Source: Trichomonas tenax (taxonomy: Eukaryota; Parabasalia; Trichomonadida; Trichomonadidae). Taken from it: a stretch of 11,150 nucleotides of DNA. A model generated the notes under the pieces. It was not told where the DNA came from, ran no database searches, and was given only the letters and a program-made list of their open reading frames with translations. The translations under genes were made by a program, and so were the position numbers. Shown here piece after piece: positions 1-8,138 of this stretch; position 1 is the stretch's first letter; each line of letters begins with the position of its first letter. The DNA lies in NCBI GenBank assembly GCA_023091735.1, contig JALKBU010001431.1, positions 1 to 11,150 of the forward strand, in the 5' to 3' direction.

Positions 1-222
1 ATATCTTTATTCAATGACGGTCATACAATATCAGATGAAGATTTAGACACCGCAATCACTTATCACCATAATGACATTTTCAATTGGCTGCTGGAACAAA
101 AAGGATCAATCGGAAGGATGAATGCTGTGAAGATCTTTTGTTATGGAAACTTCGAAGCCTTTTTATTTCTTGTTGGAAATGAGAATGTTATTGAATTAAA
201 ATTCATGTTTGTTCATCTATAA
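1..222 (+). pseudogene. Ankyrin/DUF3447-type protein, truncated 5' fragment
   Basis: Frame 1 is open from the window edge for 73 codons and stops at TAA 220-222, so the real start lies outside. The peptide has the helix-rich, Asp/Glu/Phe-rich style of the region preceding the ankyrin repeats in trichomonad DUF3447 proteins, for example DEDLDTAITYHHNDIFNWL followed by a second helix pair around NAVKIFCYGNFEAFLFL. Ankyrin proteins of this group usually run straight into 33-residue repeats. Here the frame ends after ELKFMFVHL and the minisatellite starts within about 30 bp. Ankyrin modules further down, ending with a plausible C-terminus at 3723, suggest that 1-3723 was once one gene. Family assignment is by style and context and is moderately sure. 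The ankyrin link is stronger because of the downstream modules. Confidence 0.6.
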
Positions 223-409
223 CTCAAATCAATCAAAATCATTCAATCTCCATTATGATATGGAACCATTCATTCACATTTTATCATCATTATGATATGA
301 AATCAATCATTCACATTTTATCATCATTATGATATATAATCAATTATTCACATTTTATCATCATTATGATATGAAATTAAACATATTAATTCGATTATCA
401 TTATGATAT

Positions 410-490
410 AAATCCCCATTATCAATTGCAATCGAAATGAAGTCTCTCGAAATTGTTCAATATTTGATTGATCATGGAGCTGATGTCAAC
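410..490 (+). pseudogene. Ankyrin module 1
   Basis: Twenty-seven codons read KSPLSIAIEMKSLEIVQYL followed by IDHGADVN. This matches the ankyrin core: PL.xA helix, E.V.YL helix, then the GADVN turn. It is followed by ATGAAATTAATC and then the minisatellite. Confidence 0.8.
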
Positions 491-903
491 ATGAAATTAA
501 TCTATCATTCATATTTTATCATCATTATGATATATAATCAATCATTTATATTTTATCATCATTATGATACAGAATCAATCATTCACATTTTATCATCATT
601 ATGATATGAAATCAATCATTCACATTTTATCATCATTATTATATGAAATCAATCATTCACATTTTGTCATCATTATTATATGGAACAAATCATTCACATT
701 TTATCATCATTATGATACAGAATCAATCATTCACATTTTATTATCATTGTGGTACAGAGTCAATCATTCACATTTTATCATCATTATAATATGAAATCAA
801 TCATTCACATTTTATCATCATTATGATATATAATCAATCATTCACATTTTATCATCATTATGATATGAAATTAAACATATTAATTCGATTATCATTATGA
901 TAT

Positions 904-984
904 AAATCCCCATTATCAATTTCAATCGAAATGAAGTCTCTCAAAATTGTTCAATATTTGATTGATCATGGAGCTGATGTCAAC
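904..984 (+). pseudogene. Ankyrin module 2
   Basis: Same 27-codon ankyrin unit, with two differences: TTTCAATCG for TTGCAATCG (Ala to Ser) and CTCAAAATT for CTCGAAATT (Glu to Lys). It is in a different frame from module 1 (spacing 494 bp). Confidence 0.8.
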
Positions 985-1582
985 ATGAAATTAATCTATC
1001 ATTCATATTTTATCATCATTATAATACAGAATCAATCATTTATATTTTATCATCATTATGATACAGAATCAATCATTCACATTTTATCATCATTATGATA
1101 CAGAATCAATCATTCACATTTTGTCATCATTATTATATGGAACCAATCATTCACATTTTTTCATCATTATTATATATAATCAATCATTCATATTTTATCA
1201 TCATTATTATGTATAATCAATCATTCACATTTTATCATCATTATGATACAGAATCAATCATTCACATTTTATCATCATTATTATATGGAACCAATCATTC
1301 ACATTTTATCATCATTATTATATGAAATCAATCATTCACATTTTAACATCATTATGATATATGATCAATCATTCACATTTTATCATCATTATAATATGAA
1401 ATTAATCATTCACATTTTATCATCATTATGATATGTAATCAATCATTCACATTTTATCATCATCATTATATATAATCAATCATTCACATTTTATTATCAT
1501 TATGATATGGAACCAATTATTCACATTTTATCATCATTATGATATAAAATTAAACATATTAATTCGATTATCATTATGATAT

Positions 1583-1663
1583 AAATCCCCATTATCAATT
1601 GCAATCGAAATGAAGTCTCTCGAAATTGTTCAATATTTGATTGATCATGGAGCTCATGTCAAC
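1583..1663 (+). pseudogene. Ankyrin module 3
   Basis: Same ankyrin unit, with GAHVN in place of GADVN (GCTCATGTC). The frame stays open through the module into the following minisatellite and closes at 1888. Confidence 0.8.
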
Positions 1664-1891
1664 ATGAAATTAATCTATCATTCATATTTTATCATCATTA
1701 TGAAATATATTCAATCATTCACATTTTATCATCATTATGATATGAAATTAATCATTCACATTTTATCATCATTATTATATTTAATCAATCATTCACATTT
1801 TATCATCATTATGATATGGAACCAATTATTCACATTTTATCATCATTATGATATAAAATTAAACATATTAATTCGATTATCATTATGATAT

Positions 1892-1972
1892 AAATCCCCA
1901 TTATCAATTGCAATCGAAATGAAGTCTCTCGAAATTGTTCAATATTTGATTGATCATGGAGCTGATGTCAAC
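1892..1972 (+). pseudogene. Ankyrin module 4
   Basis: Same ankyrin unit with GADVN, followed by GTGAAATTAATC rather than ATGAAA. It lies exactly 309 bp after module 3. Confidence 0.8.
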
Positions 1973-2533
1973 GTGAAATTAATCTATCATTCATATTTTA
2001 TCATCATTATGATATTTCATCAATCATTCACATTTTATCATCATTATGATACAGAATCAATCATTTATATTTTATCATCATTATGATATGGAACCAATCA
2101 TTCACATTTTATCATCATTATTATATATAATCAATCATTCACATTTTATCACCATTATGATATGAAATCAATCATTCACATTTTATCATCATTATGATAT
2201 GAAATCAATCATTCACATTTTATCATCATTATGATATATGATCAATCATTCACATTTTATCATCATTATGATATGGAACCAATCATTCACATTTTATCAT
2301 CATTATGATGTATAATCAATCATTCACATTTTATCATCATCATTATATATAATCAATCATTCACATTTTATCATCATTATGATATATAATCAATCATTCA
2401 CATTTTATCATCATTATGATATGGAACCAATCATTCACATTTTATCATCATTATGATATATAATCAATTATTCACAATTTATCATCATTATGATATGAAA
2501 TTAAACATATTAATTCGATTATCATTATGATAT

Positions 2534-2614
2534 AAATCCCCATTATCAATTGCAATCGAAATGAAGTCTCTCGAAATTGTTCAATATTTGATTGATCATG
2601 GAGCTGATGTCAAC
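2534..2614 (+). pseudogene. Ankyrin module 5
   Basis: Same ankyrin unit with GADVN and a GTGAAA follow-on. The distance from module 4 (642 bp) is a multiple of three, so the frame is nominally kept, but the minisatellite between them contains stops. Confidence 0.8.
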
Positions 2615-2842
2615 GTGAAATTAATCTATCATTCATATTTTATCATCATTATAATACAGAATCAATCATTTATATTTTATCATCATTATGATATGGAACC
2701 AATCATTCACATTTTATCATCATTATGATACAGAATCAATCATTCACATTTTATCATCATTATGATATGAAATTAAACATTTTAATTTGAATATTATTAT
2801 GATATGAAATTAAACATATTAATTCGATTATCATTATGATAT

Positions 2843-2923
2843 AAATCCCCATTATCAATTGCAATCGAAATGAAGTCTCTCGAAACTGTTCAATATTTGG
2901 TTGAACATGGAGCTGATGTCAAC
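2843..2923 (+). pseudogene. Ankyrin module 6
   Basis: Most divergent internal copy: GAAACTGTT (Ile to Thr), TTGGTTGAACAT (Ile-Asp to Val-Glu). It lies 309 bp after module 5, the same spacing as modules 3-4, and is preceded by two copies of the GATATGAAATTAAACAT cap. Confidence 0.8.
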
Positions 2924-3225
2924 GTGAAATTAATCTATCATTCATATTTTATCATCATTATAATACAGAATCAATCATTCACATTTTATCATCATTATGA
3001 TACAGAATCTATCATTCATATTTTATCATCATTATAATACAGAATCAATCATTTATATTTTATCATCATTATGATATGGAACCAATCATTTACATTTTAC
3101 CATCATTATTATATATAATCAATCATTTACATTTTATCATCATTATGATATGAAATTAAGCATTTTAATTTTATCATCATCATGATATGGAATTAAGCAT
3201 TTATATTCCATTATCATTATGATTT

Positions 3226-3306
3226 AAATCCCCATTATCAATTGCAATCGAAATGAAGTCTCTCGAAATTGTTCAATATTTGATTGATCATGGAGCTCAT
3301 GTCAAC
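3226..3306 (+). pseudogene. Ankyrin module 7
   Basis: Same unit as module 3, including GAHVN and the ATGAAA follow-on. The 5' cap is altered (GAATTAAGCATTTATATTCC). Confidence 0.8.
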
Positions 3307-3645
3307 ATGAAATTAATCTATCATTCATATTTTATCATCATTATGATATTTCATCAATCATTCACATTTTAGTATCATTATGATACAGAATCAATCATTC
3401 ACATTTTATCATCATTATTATATGAAATCAATCATTCACATTTTATCACCATTATGATATATAATCAATCATTCAAATTTTATCATCATTATGATACAGA
3501 ATCAATCATTCACATTTTATCATTATTATGATACAGAATCAATCATTCACATTTTATCATCATTATGATATAGAATCAATCATTCACATTTTATCATCAT
3601 TATGATACGAAATTAAACATTTTATTTTGATTATCATTATAATAT

Positions 3646-3723
3646 AAATCTCCATTATCAATTGCAATCGAAATGAAGTCTCTCAAAATTGTGGAATATC
3701 TAAAATCGAAAGGAGCTAACTAA
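3646..3723 (+). pseudogene. Terminal ankyrin module and gene end
   Basis: The unit begins like the others (SPLSIAIEMKSL) but then reads KIVEYLKSKGAN and stops at TAA 3721-3723. Endings of this kind, with a Lys/Ser/Gly-rich final helix, are typical of trichomonad ankyrin proteins. This module is therefore probably the original 3' end of the gene that starts before the window. The minisatellite does not continue past it, so the expansion is confined to the ankyrin-coding interval. Confidence 0.75.
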
Positions 3724-3892
3724 TCCAATTAATATTTTATATGATTAAAAAAGAACTCAACTTTTCATAAATATTTCTCTTCTGAAACTGGGCACTCGTA
3801 TAACTAAATCCATATTTTATTTGATTCATCTGTATCGATGTATAAATTTCAAAAATTGGATATCGCAAAGGATGTGAATATCATGACATAAG
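3724..3892. other. Intergenic spacer between ankyrin gene and Maverick genes
   Basis: AT-rich and unique, with no 36-bp units. I recognise no coding segment, promoter or Maverick terminal inverted repeat. In-frame stops at 3875-3877 and 3884-3886 bound the next ORF on its 5' side. The Maverick boundary may lie here, but no repeat shows it. Confidence 0.5.
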
Positions 3893-4849
3893 ATGGATGA
3901 ATCTAACATTTATTTGCCATTAACTCAAAAGAAAGCCTTAATTTTTGACATTGATTTATCCGAACAACTTGATTTAAATTCAATAATCGAAAAGGCTGAA
4001 AAGAAAATGTATAAAATGACGAATGAAGTTGTTTCCGATTTATCAAAAGTTATTCGTCTAATTGATGGCGAAAATATAATATTCCTTAAAAAGACTTACC
4101 ACTCAAATAATGAAAAATATAATTTCAGCTTTTGCAACAATCAAACGATGAAAGAAATGTTAAAAGCAGTTAAATTTTGGAAAGATTGACCTAAATATTA
4201 TACCGCATGGGACGCATTATCTTTAAACCTTACTCCGTTATCTTGCAAAGGATTCAAATTCTTCGGTAACGATAAATCAATATTTTCAATGTTCAGAAGC
4301 TATAAATACAAAGTTCTTGATAGCGTTAATGAATCAGTAATCAAACAATTTTTGAATTTGATTTATGAAGTAATAGCTGATTTGAACAATGTGGTTTATA
4401 AATATTTAATTAATTGGATTTCATTTATTCTTCAAAATCCTGGAGTCAAAACCGAAACATCAATTATATTAAAAGGTTTGCAAGGAATTGGTAAAAATAC
4501 TTTTACAGACATTATTTCAGAACTTTTAAGCGGTTATTCAATCAAGAATTTAACAGAAATAGGAGAATTAACGGGCACATTTAATTCAGTTGTTGAAGCC
4601 AAAATGTTAATTGTATTAAATGTATTAAGAAATATTGGTGAAGAACGTTTGGCTAATTTCGATTCATTAAAATCAATCATTACCGATAAAATCATTAGAA
4701 TTAATGAAAAGTATCAACCCCACAGAACTGCCGAAAACGTTTCATTGAAATTGTTAATTCAAAAATTAAGTTTAATTTTTAAAAATTTATTTTTTTATCA
4801 ACTAAGAAATAAACATGACTACAACAAACACAGTGGCTATAGTTTCTGA
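3893..4849 (+). pseudogene. Maverick/Polinton SF3 (D5-like) helicase, broken
   Basis: One frame runs from ATG 3893 to TGA 4847-4849, interrupted by TGA 4187-4189 after 98 codons. ATG 4289 lies in the same frame and is not a separate gene. The Walker A motif GLQGIGKNT lies about 60 residues after that Met, followed by the hydrophobic strand AKMLIVLN and then NIGEERLANFDSLKSIITD, the layout of superfamily 3 helicases of the poxvirus D5 type. These proteins unwind DNA as hexamers during replication of Mavericks and large DNA viruses. Odd points: the expected acidic Walker B residue after VLN is Val (codon 4622-4624), and after TAENVS the sequence becomes the AT-rich leader of the next gene. The C-terminal part of the helicase core (motif C onward) is therefore deleted. 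The N-terminal primase-like region expected of full-length relatives is also absent. Non-functional with high likelihood. Confidence 0.8.
4765..4814 (+). promoter_or_regulatory. AT-rich leader/putative core promoter of KilA-N gene
   Basis: ATTAAGTTTAATTTT, then A-rich and T7 tracts, lie 50 bp before ATG 4815. Almost the same string occurs 46 bp before ATG 9711 (9665-9710). The matching position relative to two start codons suggests a shared 5' leader or core promoter. AT-rich background makes chance similarity possible. It overlaps the out-of-place 3' end of the helicase frame. Confidence 0.4.
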
Positions 4850-5561
4850 ACAAATTAATGAAGATTATGGATGGATTCAGTACAATTCAAAATTACGAAT
4901 CATTCATTCAATCAAGGATGATTACTTTCAAATGCAGTCGATACTTAAGGCTTGTAATGCTCCTGATAATAAGAAAGCAAAACATTGATTTGAAAATCAG
5001 AGCACACGAGAACTTTTAGACGAATTTTCACGAGGGGCCGAATTCCGCCCTTCGAAAAATCCTTGCGAAAATCGTAAAAATTTGCCGATAGGATTAAGAG
5101 ATTGGTATTGTCATCGACTTCTTTTTAATGCTGTAGCAATGTGGGCTTCTCCTCGTTATTCAATTTATATCATGAAGCTTTTAGACGATTTATTCGCTAA
5201 GGAAAGAGAAGAAATGCAAAATGTAATTGAAACCAAAGACGAAGAAATTAAAGAAAGAATTCATCGTTCAGTTCCGATACATAAAGAACGAAATTATAAA
5301 TATATGATATATACAGAAGAAGTTGATGACCTCGAAATAATTAAATTCAATTTGGTCAGAAGGAATAACATAACATTTTCAGCAGTTACAAAAATAAAGA
5401 ATAGCGATAAATGTTGGTTCTTTAGAGAAAATTTACCGATATCAATGACACCAAATGAATACGTAAAAGATATTGTTCGTAAAACTTTTGCAGGCGCTGA
5501 TTACGATATAAAAGGTACAACTATATTAATTTATAAAAATCATTTTCCTCTATTACATTAA
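4815..5561 (+). pseudogene. KilA-N domain protein with one nonsense codon
   Basis: ATG 4815 opens a frame of 248 codons, broken only by TGA 4986-4988 (codon 58) where KilA-N proteins usually have Trp before Phe (AKH-stop-FENQSTRELL). KilA-N is a DNA-binding domain common in large DNA viruses and Mavericks. Visible landmarks are GWIQYNSKLRIIHSIKDDYF and MQSILKAC near residues 20-46, STRELLDEF near 63-71, and the second half PIGLRDWYCHRLLFNAVAMW with ASPRYSIYIMKLLDDLF to about residue 125. A charged coiled-coil-like stretch follows (AKEREEMQNVIETKDEEIKE), then a C-terminal domain containing RYKY/NYKYMIYTEE, SLVRR-like NLVRRNN and LPISMTPNEYVKDIV. The gene lies between the helicase and integrase remnants, so it is probably a Maverick cargo gene. 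Its end at 5561 may be slightly early. The nonsense codon is a single transition from TGG. Confidence 0.85.
5031..5054. repeat. GC-rich hairpin inside KilA-N gene
   Basis: CGAGGGGC (5031-5038) pairs with GCCCTTCG (5047-5054), with one G-T pair, and the interior CGAATTCC adds GAATTC pairing after one mismatch. It is a 24-nt near-palindrome in otherwise AT-rich coding sequence. It encodes RGAEFRPS just before the conserved second half of the KilA-N domain, so it could be an in-frame insertion of 24-27 nt. Confidence 0.5.
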
Positions 5562-5625
5562 ATGATTTTTTTGTACTTCGATACGTTCAGAGATGAGAAA
5601 TAAAACACATTTTATTTTTGCATAA

Positions 5626-6541
5626 ATGCTTCAAGAACTATATCTAAACTCTCGTTGGAAGACATTTAATAAATTTTATCCGATAGCTGCTGAAAAAGGT
5701 TTTTCAAAACAAGAAGTAAGAAATTTTTTGAATAAAGAAGTAGTTCATGACAAATTAAAAATCGATTCCTCCAAGTATTTCTTACCCATTTGTTCTAAAA
5801 CTCCTGATTCATACCAATTCGACACATTAATTCAGAGCAATGGTTCGTCACCGCCTGCATTCTTGATTTTTATAAACATTAATTCACGAAAAGGTTATGC
5901 TTATCCGTTAAGGAACAAAAATACTGATTCAGTATTGACAACATTAAAAGAATTTGTAAACTCAAATCATCCCAAAACATTAACGTCGGATCAATATAGT
6001 GCATATTTAGCAAAATCAGTAACTGAATTCTTTAACGAAAATAGCATAACACATTACACGACTGAGAAACATAACCATAACATTCTTGGTATAATTAATA
6101 GACTCATTCGAACTTTAAGAGACTTAAACAGAGATAGAGGCTTTACTAAAGACTCAATGAATAAATTTATTAAAACATATAACAACTCCATACACTCATC
6201 GACAGGAAAACCACCGAATAAATTTACTTCAGCTGATGAACAGAGATATATACAAAAAATGAATGATAAAACTGATGCTATTATGAGTGATAAAGAATTT
6301 AAATTAAATCCTGGTGAGAAGGTCAGACTAGTAATTGAATCAGATCCGTTAAAAAAGAAGAGAAGTAAATTAAGTCAAAATTACTATATCGTTGATTCGG
6401 AGCAAGGTAACGGTTTCCTCATTAAAGCAGCGGATGATTCAGTCGCCTATTATCCTAGGTATAAATTAATACGAAGTCTGGTGCTAGGCGCCCTGGGTAA
6501 TACCTAAAGGAAAGTATGCCGACACTATTGACAATGATATA
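5626..6541 (+). pseudogene. Maverick/Polinton integrase, 5' part
   Basis: The 293-codon frame encodes a retroviral-type (DDE) integrase, which would insert linear Maverick DNA into chromosomes. The N-terminal helices have the LYLNSRWKTFNKFY style. The catalytic core has Asp66 (YQFDTLIQ), Asp122 (LTSDQYSAYLA) and, 35 residues on, Asn158 in GIINRLIRTLRD, where the third acidic residue (Glu) is expected. The C-terminal SH3/chromo-like part runs LNPGEKVRLVIESDPLKKKRSKLS to YYPRYKLIRS (about 228-284). After LIRS the frame runs into a GC-rich hairpin (6478-6504) and stops at TAA 6505-6507. Family-like sequence resumes one frame over as PKGKYADTIDND until the mariner insertion. The 3' rest lies at 7834-8061. 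Whether Asn158 is damage or a family feature cannot be decided here. Confidence 0.85.
6480..6504. repeat. GC-rich hairpin at integrase frame break
   Basis: GGTGC TAG GCGCC (6480-6492) forms a 5-bp stem with a 3-nt loop and one G-T pair. GGT AAT ACC (6496-6504) is a weaker second stem. The 25 bases 6478-6502 are 3n+1 long, exactly what moves the frame from YKLIRS to PKGKYADTIDND. The segment therefore looks like an insertion that broke the gene. Confidence 0.5.
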
Positions 6542-6573
6542 GGATGTCCGGAGGTGCGTGCATATCTCGAGGC
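6542..6573 (+). repeat. Mariner left terminal inverted repeat
   Basis: Matches the reverse complement of 7802-7833 with four mismatches in 32 bases (positions 3, 8, 21 and 28). Weaker similarity continues to a shared TAGAAA about 48 bp in. Adjacent to the TA duplication. Confidence 0.9.
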
Positions 6574-6614
6574 CAGAGTGTGCTAGAAAGATTCTGATTG
6601 CATAAAATTATAGT

Positions 6615-7630
6615 TTAGTCATAGTACATACCTACATTCTTAACCATCCAGTCTAATCTTGTGAGCCACTCATTAAAAACGTTTTGCAAAATTTTTTGAG
6701 GAATTGCCTTGCAAATTTTCTCCACTTTTTCCAAAACCTCTTCGCCAGACTCACATGATACTCCTTTTTACCTAAGTTTGATATCACCGAATAGGTAGAA
6801 GTCTTAGAGTGCTATATCTGGTGAATAGGCTGGGTGAGGAAGGATATTGATGCCGTTGCGCTCGCAAAAATCTTTGACACATTTTGCAGTATGGGGTCTG
6901 GCATTGTCCATATGGAGATTGATGATTGTTTGACGACTCCTGCTCTCCGACTTGTACATATGAACGATCCGTTGTAATATATTGTTAATAAAGTATGTGC
7001 TGCAGAACTTGACACCATTTGGAAGAAGATCTATGAAGAGGATCTTATTCCGTGTCCATACAATTGTCAACATGCACTTTTTTGACGAAATCATCTTCTT
7101 TGGCCTTGTTGGCGGTTTTTCATTCTCCTGTACCCAGATGCTATCATAACTGTACTCGAAATAAAACCAGGATTCATCAAGGGTTATAGTTATGTGTCGC
7201 TTGCGTTTCAGGTTTGCACTCAGCTCATTGTGAAGTTCAGCTGCAAGTTCAAGCCGATTTTTTTCATTTCAGGGTCTAACTCGTGTGGCACCCATGTCAA
7301 ATGCTTGTTTTTCATCTGCATTATACCCGTAAGGTAATCATAAATCGTACTCTTTGGAATCTTTGTGAGCTTGGCCAACTCATGCACTGATGCAAATGGC
7401 TGTTTTTCCAGTGCTTTGAGAATGGCCCTAATGATTAATTGAGACGGACTGATTTTGTCGGATTTTGCTCCGGGCGGACTTTCAATTTGCAATCTTTTTC
7501 TCTGAAGGATCTTGCACACTGTAGAGTAGCTAGAACAACTGTCGGGGAAGAACTGTTTCAGTTCTTCCATAAATTCTTTCTTTGTTATGTTCTTGGCGTC
7601 GAGATAATAAACAATCAATTTGAATTCCAT
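6615..7630 (-). pseudogene. Mariner transposase, degenerate
   Basis: The gene starts at ATG 7630-7628 and ends at TAA 6617-6615, about 339 codons if the missing base is counted, the normal mariner length. The N-terminal helix-turn-helix half reads through YYLDAKNITKKEFMEELKQF and KLTKIPKSTIYDYL. The catalytic half has DESW, HMDNARPH and, with 34 residues between, Asp of DFYLFG: the D34D signature of mariners. Damage: a seven-T run at 7258-7264 lacks one base (frameshift after DPEMKK), TAA at 6806-6804 sits one codon before the third catalytic Asp, and a second TAA is at 6770-6768. No active enzyme can be made. It would have cut and pasted the element by recognising the inverted termini. Confidence 0.92.
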
Positions 7631-7801
7631 TTAAAAAAATGAAAAATAAACCGACCTTAAAGTCAAAAAATTGGGGTAATTTTTACAAAACAGGATCGAA
7701 CATGATATTAAAATATGATTCAGGGCTTGATATTACTATATTTTTAAGTGCATCATTAGCTCTATATGTGGGTGTTAGTTGCAGGTTTCTATCATATTCG
7801 T

Positions 7802-7833
7802 GCCTTGAGATACGCACGCACCTCCTGACACCC
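7802..7833 (-). repeat. Mariner right terminal inverted repeat
   Basis: Partner of 6542-6573, with outer end GGGTGTCAGGAGGTGCGTGC read on the minus strand, followed outside by TA 7834-7835. Confidence 0.9.
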
Positions 7834-8061
7834 TATAGTTTTGGCATTATTGATGAGATCATTGATTATGACGTAAAGACTGATAAATACACTGTCATTT
7901 ATGAAGGAGGTGTGAAGGATAAAATTCCGTCAGGAAATTTAAGAGGAAATAAACCCACTCATTTAGGAATAATGGAAGTTAAGTTTTGGAAAAAGGCGCT
8001 AAGCGTCGGGACCGAAGGTCTTAAACCATTACCAGAAAGATTAAAGAAATACAAAATTTAA
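7834..8061 (+). pseudogene. Maverick/Polinton integrase, 3' part
   Basis: From just after the mariner, the plus frame reads YSFGIIDEIIDYDVKTDKY, then TVIYEGGVKDKIPSGNLRG and NKPTHLGIMEVKFWKK, and stops at TAA 8059-8061. The VIYEGG..IP..NLR pattern looks like the tail of the integrase C-terminal domain that the mariner separated from 5626-6541. The open frame extends upstream to ATG 7639, but that part is mariner sequence and not coding. Taking out 1,294 bp (mariner plus one TA) does not by itself bring the upstream frame into register, so at least one other small indel is present near the junction. Confidence 0.7.
7995..8022. repeat. GC-rich double hairpin in integrase tail
   Basis: GGCG CTAAG CGTC (7995-8007) and GACC GAA GGTC (8010-8020, extendable by two G-T pairs to 8022) are two adjacent small stems. 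The codons they occupy (ALSVGTEGL, 27 nt) lie after FWKK and before KPLPERLKKYKI. They look like an in-frame insertion near the C-terminus. Confidence 0.5.
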
Positions 8062-8138
8062 GATGCTTTGCGCTGAGAACACACATTTTGAGTCAAAGTA
8101 GTGGTTCAGTAGTGTTTAAAAGTAGTTAGTTAGTCACA
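8062..8138. other. Convergent intergenic spacer with 45-bp-spaced repeat
   Basis: Lies between the 3' end of the plus-strand integrase (8061) and the 3' end of the minus-strand gene (8139). AAAGTAGTGGTTC occurs at 8096 and again at 8141, 45 bp apart, with AGTAGTT words between them. The second copy overlaps the end of the minus-strand gene. It may be a local duplication or 3'-end processing sequence; I see no known signal. Confidence 0.4.

Larger units (their letters stand above)
223..3645. repeat. 36-bp minisatellite array with embedded ankyrin modules
   Basis: A 36-bp unit built on AATCAATCATTCACATTTTA plus TCATCATTATGATATG is repeated head to tail, roughly 75 times by eye. Variant tails are GATACAG, TTATATG, GATATATA and GATATGGAACC. 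Blocks are separated by a 5' cap (GAAATTAAACATATTAATTCG, about 35 bp before each module), an 81-bp ankyrin module, and a 3' cap (ATGAAATTAATCTATCATTC). Module-to-module distances are 494, 679, 309, 642, 309, 383 and 420 bp, so the array has a higher-order structure. The 36-bp length equals 12 codons, yet the common variants put TAA or TGA in every forward frame sooner or later. All reverse frames of the consensus carry stops. The several short open stretches within it are therefore by-products of period and composition, not genes. Confidence 0.92.
6542..7833 (-). mobile_element. Mariner (Tc1/mariner) element, Tvmar1-like
   Basis: The 1,292-bp element is bounded by TA at 6540-6541 and TA at 7834-7835, the mariner target duplication. 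Its ends are inverted repeats, 28 of 32 bases alike, beginning GGATGTCCGGAGGTGCGTGC on the left and GGGTGTCAGGAGGTGCGTGC on the right strand. It carries a single transposase gene on the minus strand and has higher GC than its surroundings. It is inserted in the 3' part of the Maverick integrase gene, so it came after the Maverick. Size, TIR length and host fit Tvmar1, the known mariner family of Trichomonas vaginalis. I assign that name from memory without a comparison, hence 'like'. Confidence 0.92.

Noticed and set aside
564..1431. Open reading frames of 62-92 codons in the minisatellite
   Set aside because: They follow from the 12-codon period. Common variants introduce stops in each frame, starts fall inside repeat units, and composition is pure repeat.
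250..3645. CRISPR array (36-bp repeats)
   Set aside because: The repeats are contiguous with no unique spacers, there are no cas genes, and the context is eukaryotic. It is a minisatellite.
4187..4988. TGA reassigned to tryptophan (two in-frame TGAs)
   Set aside because: TGG is used normally throughout, mariner and ankyrin relics carry TAA stops as well, and other damage surrounds the TGAs. Trichomonads use the standard code.
6812..7018. Minus-strand ORF of 68 codons in another frame
   Set aside because: Overlaps the conserved catalytic frame of the transposase and shows no family features.
7439..7642. Plus-strand ORF of 67 codons
   Set aside because: Antisense shadow of the mariner transposase.
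7639..7833. N-terminal part of a 140-codon ORF ending at 8061
   Set aside because: Codons before 7834 are mariner sequence including its inverted terminus. Only the part after the insertion looks like protein.
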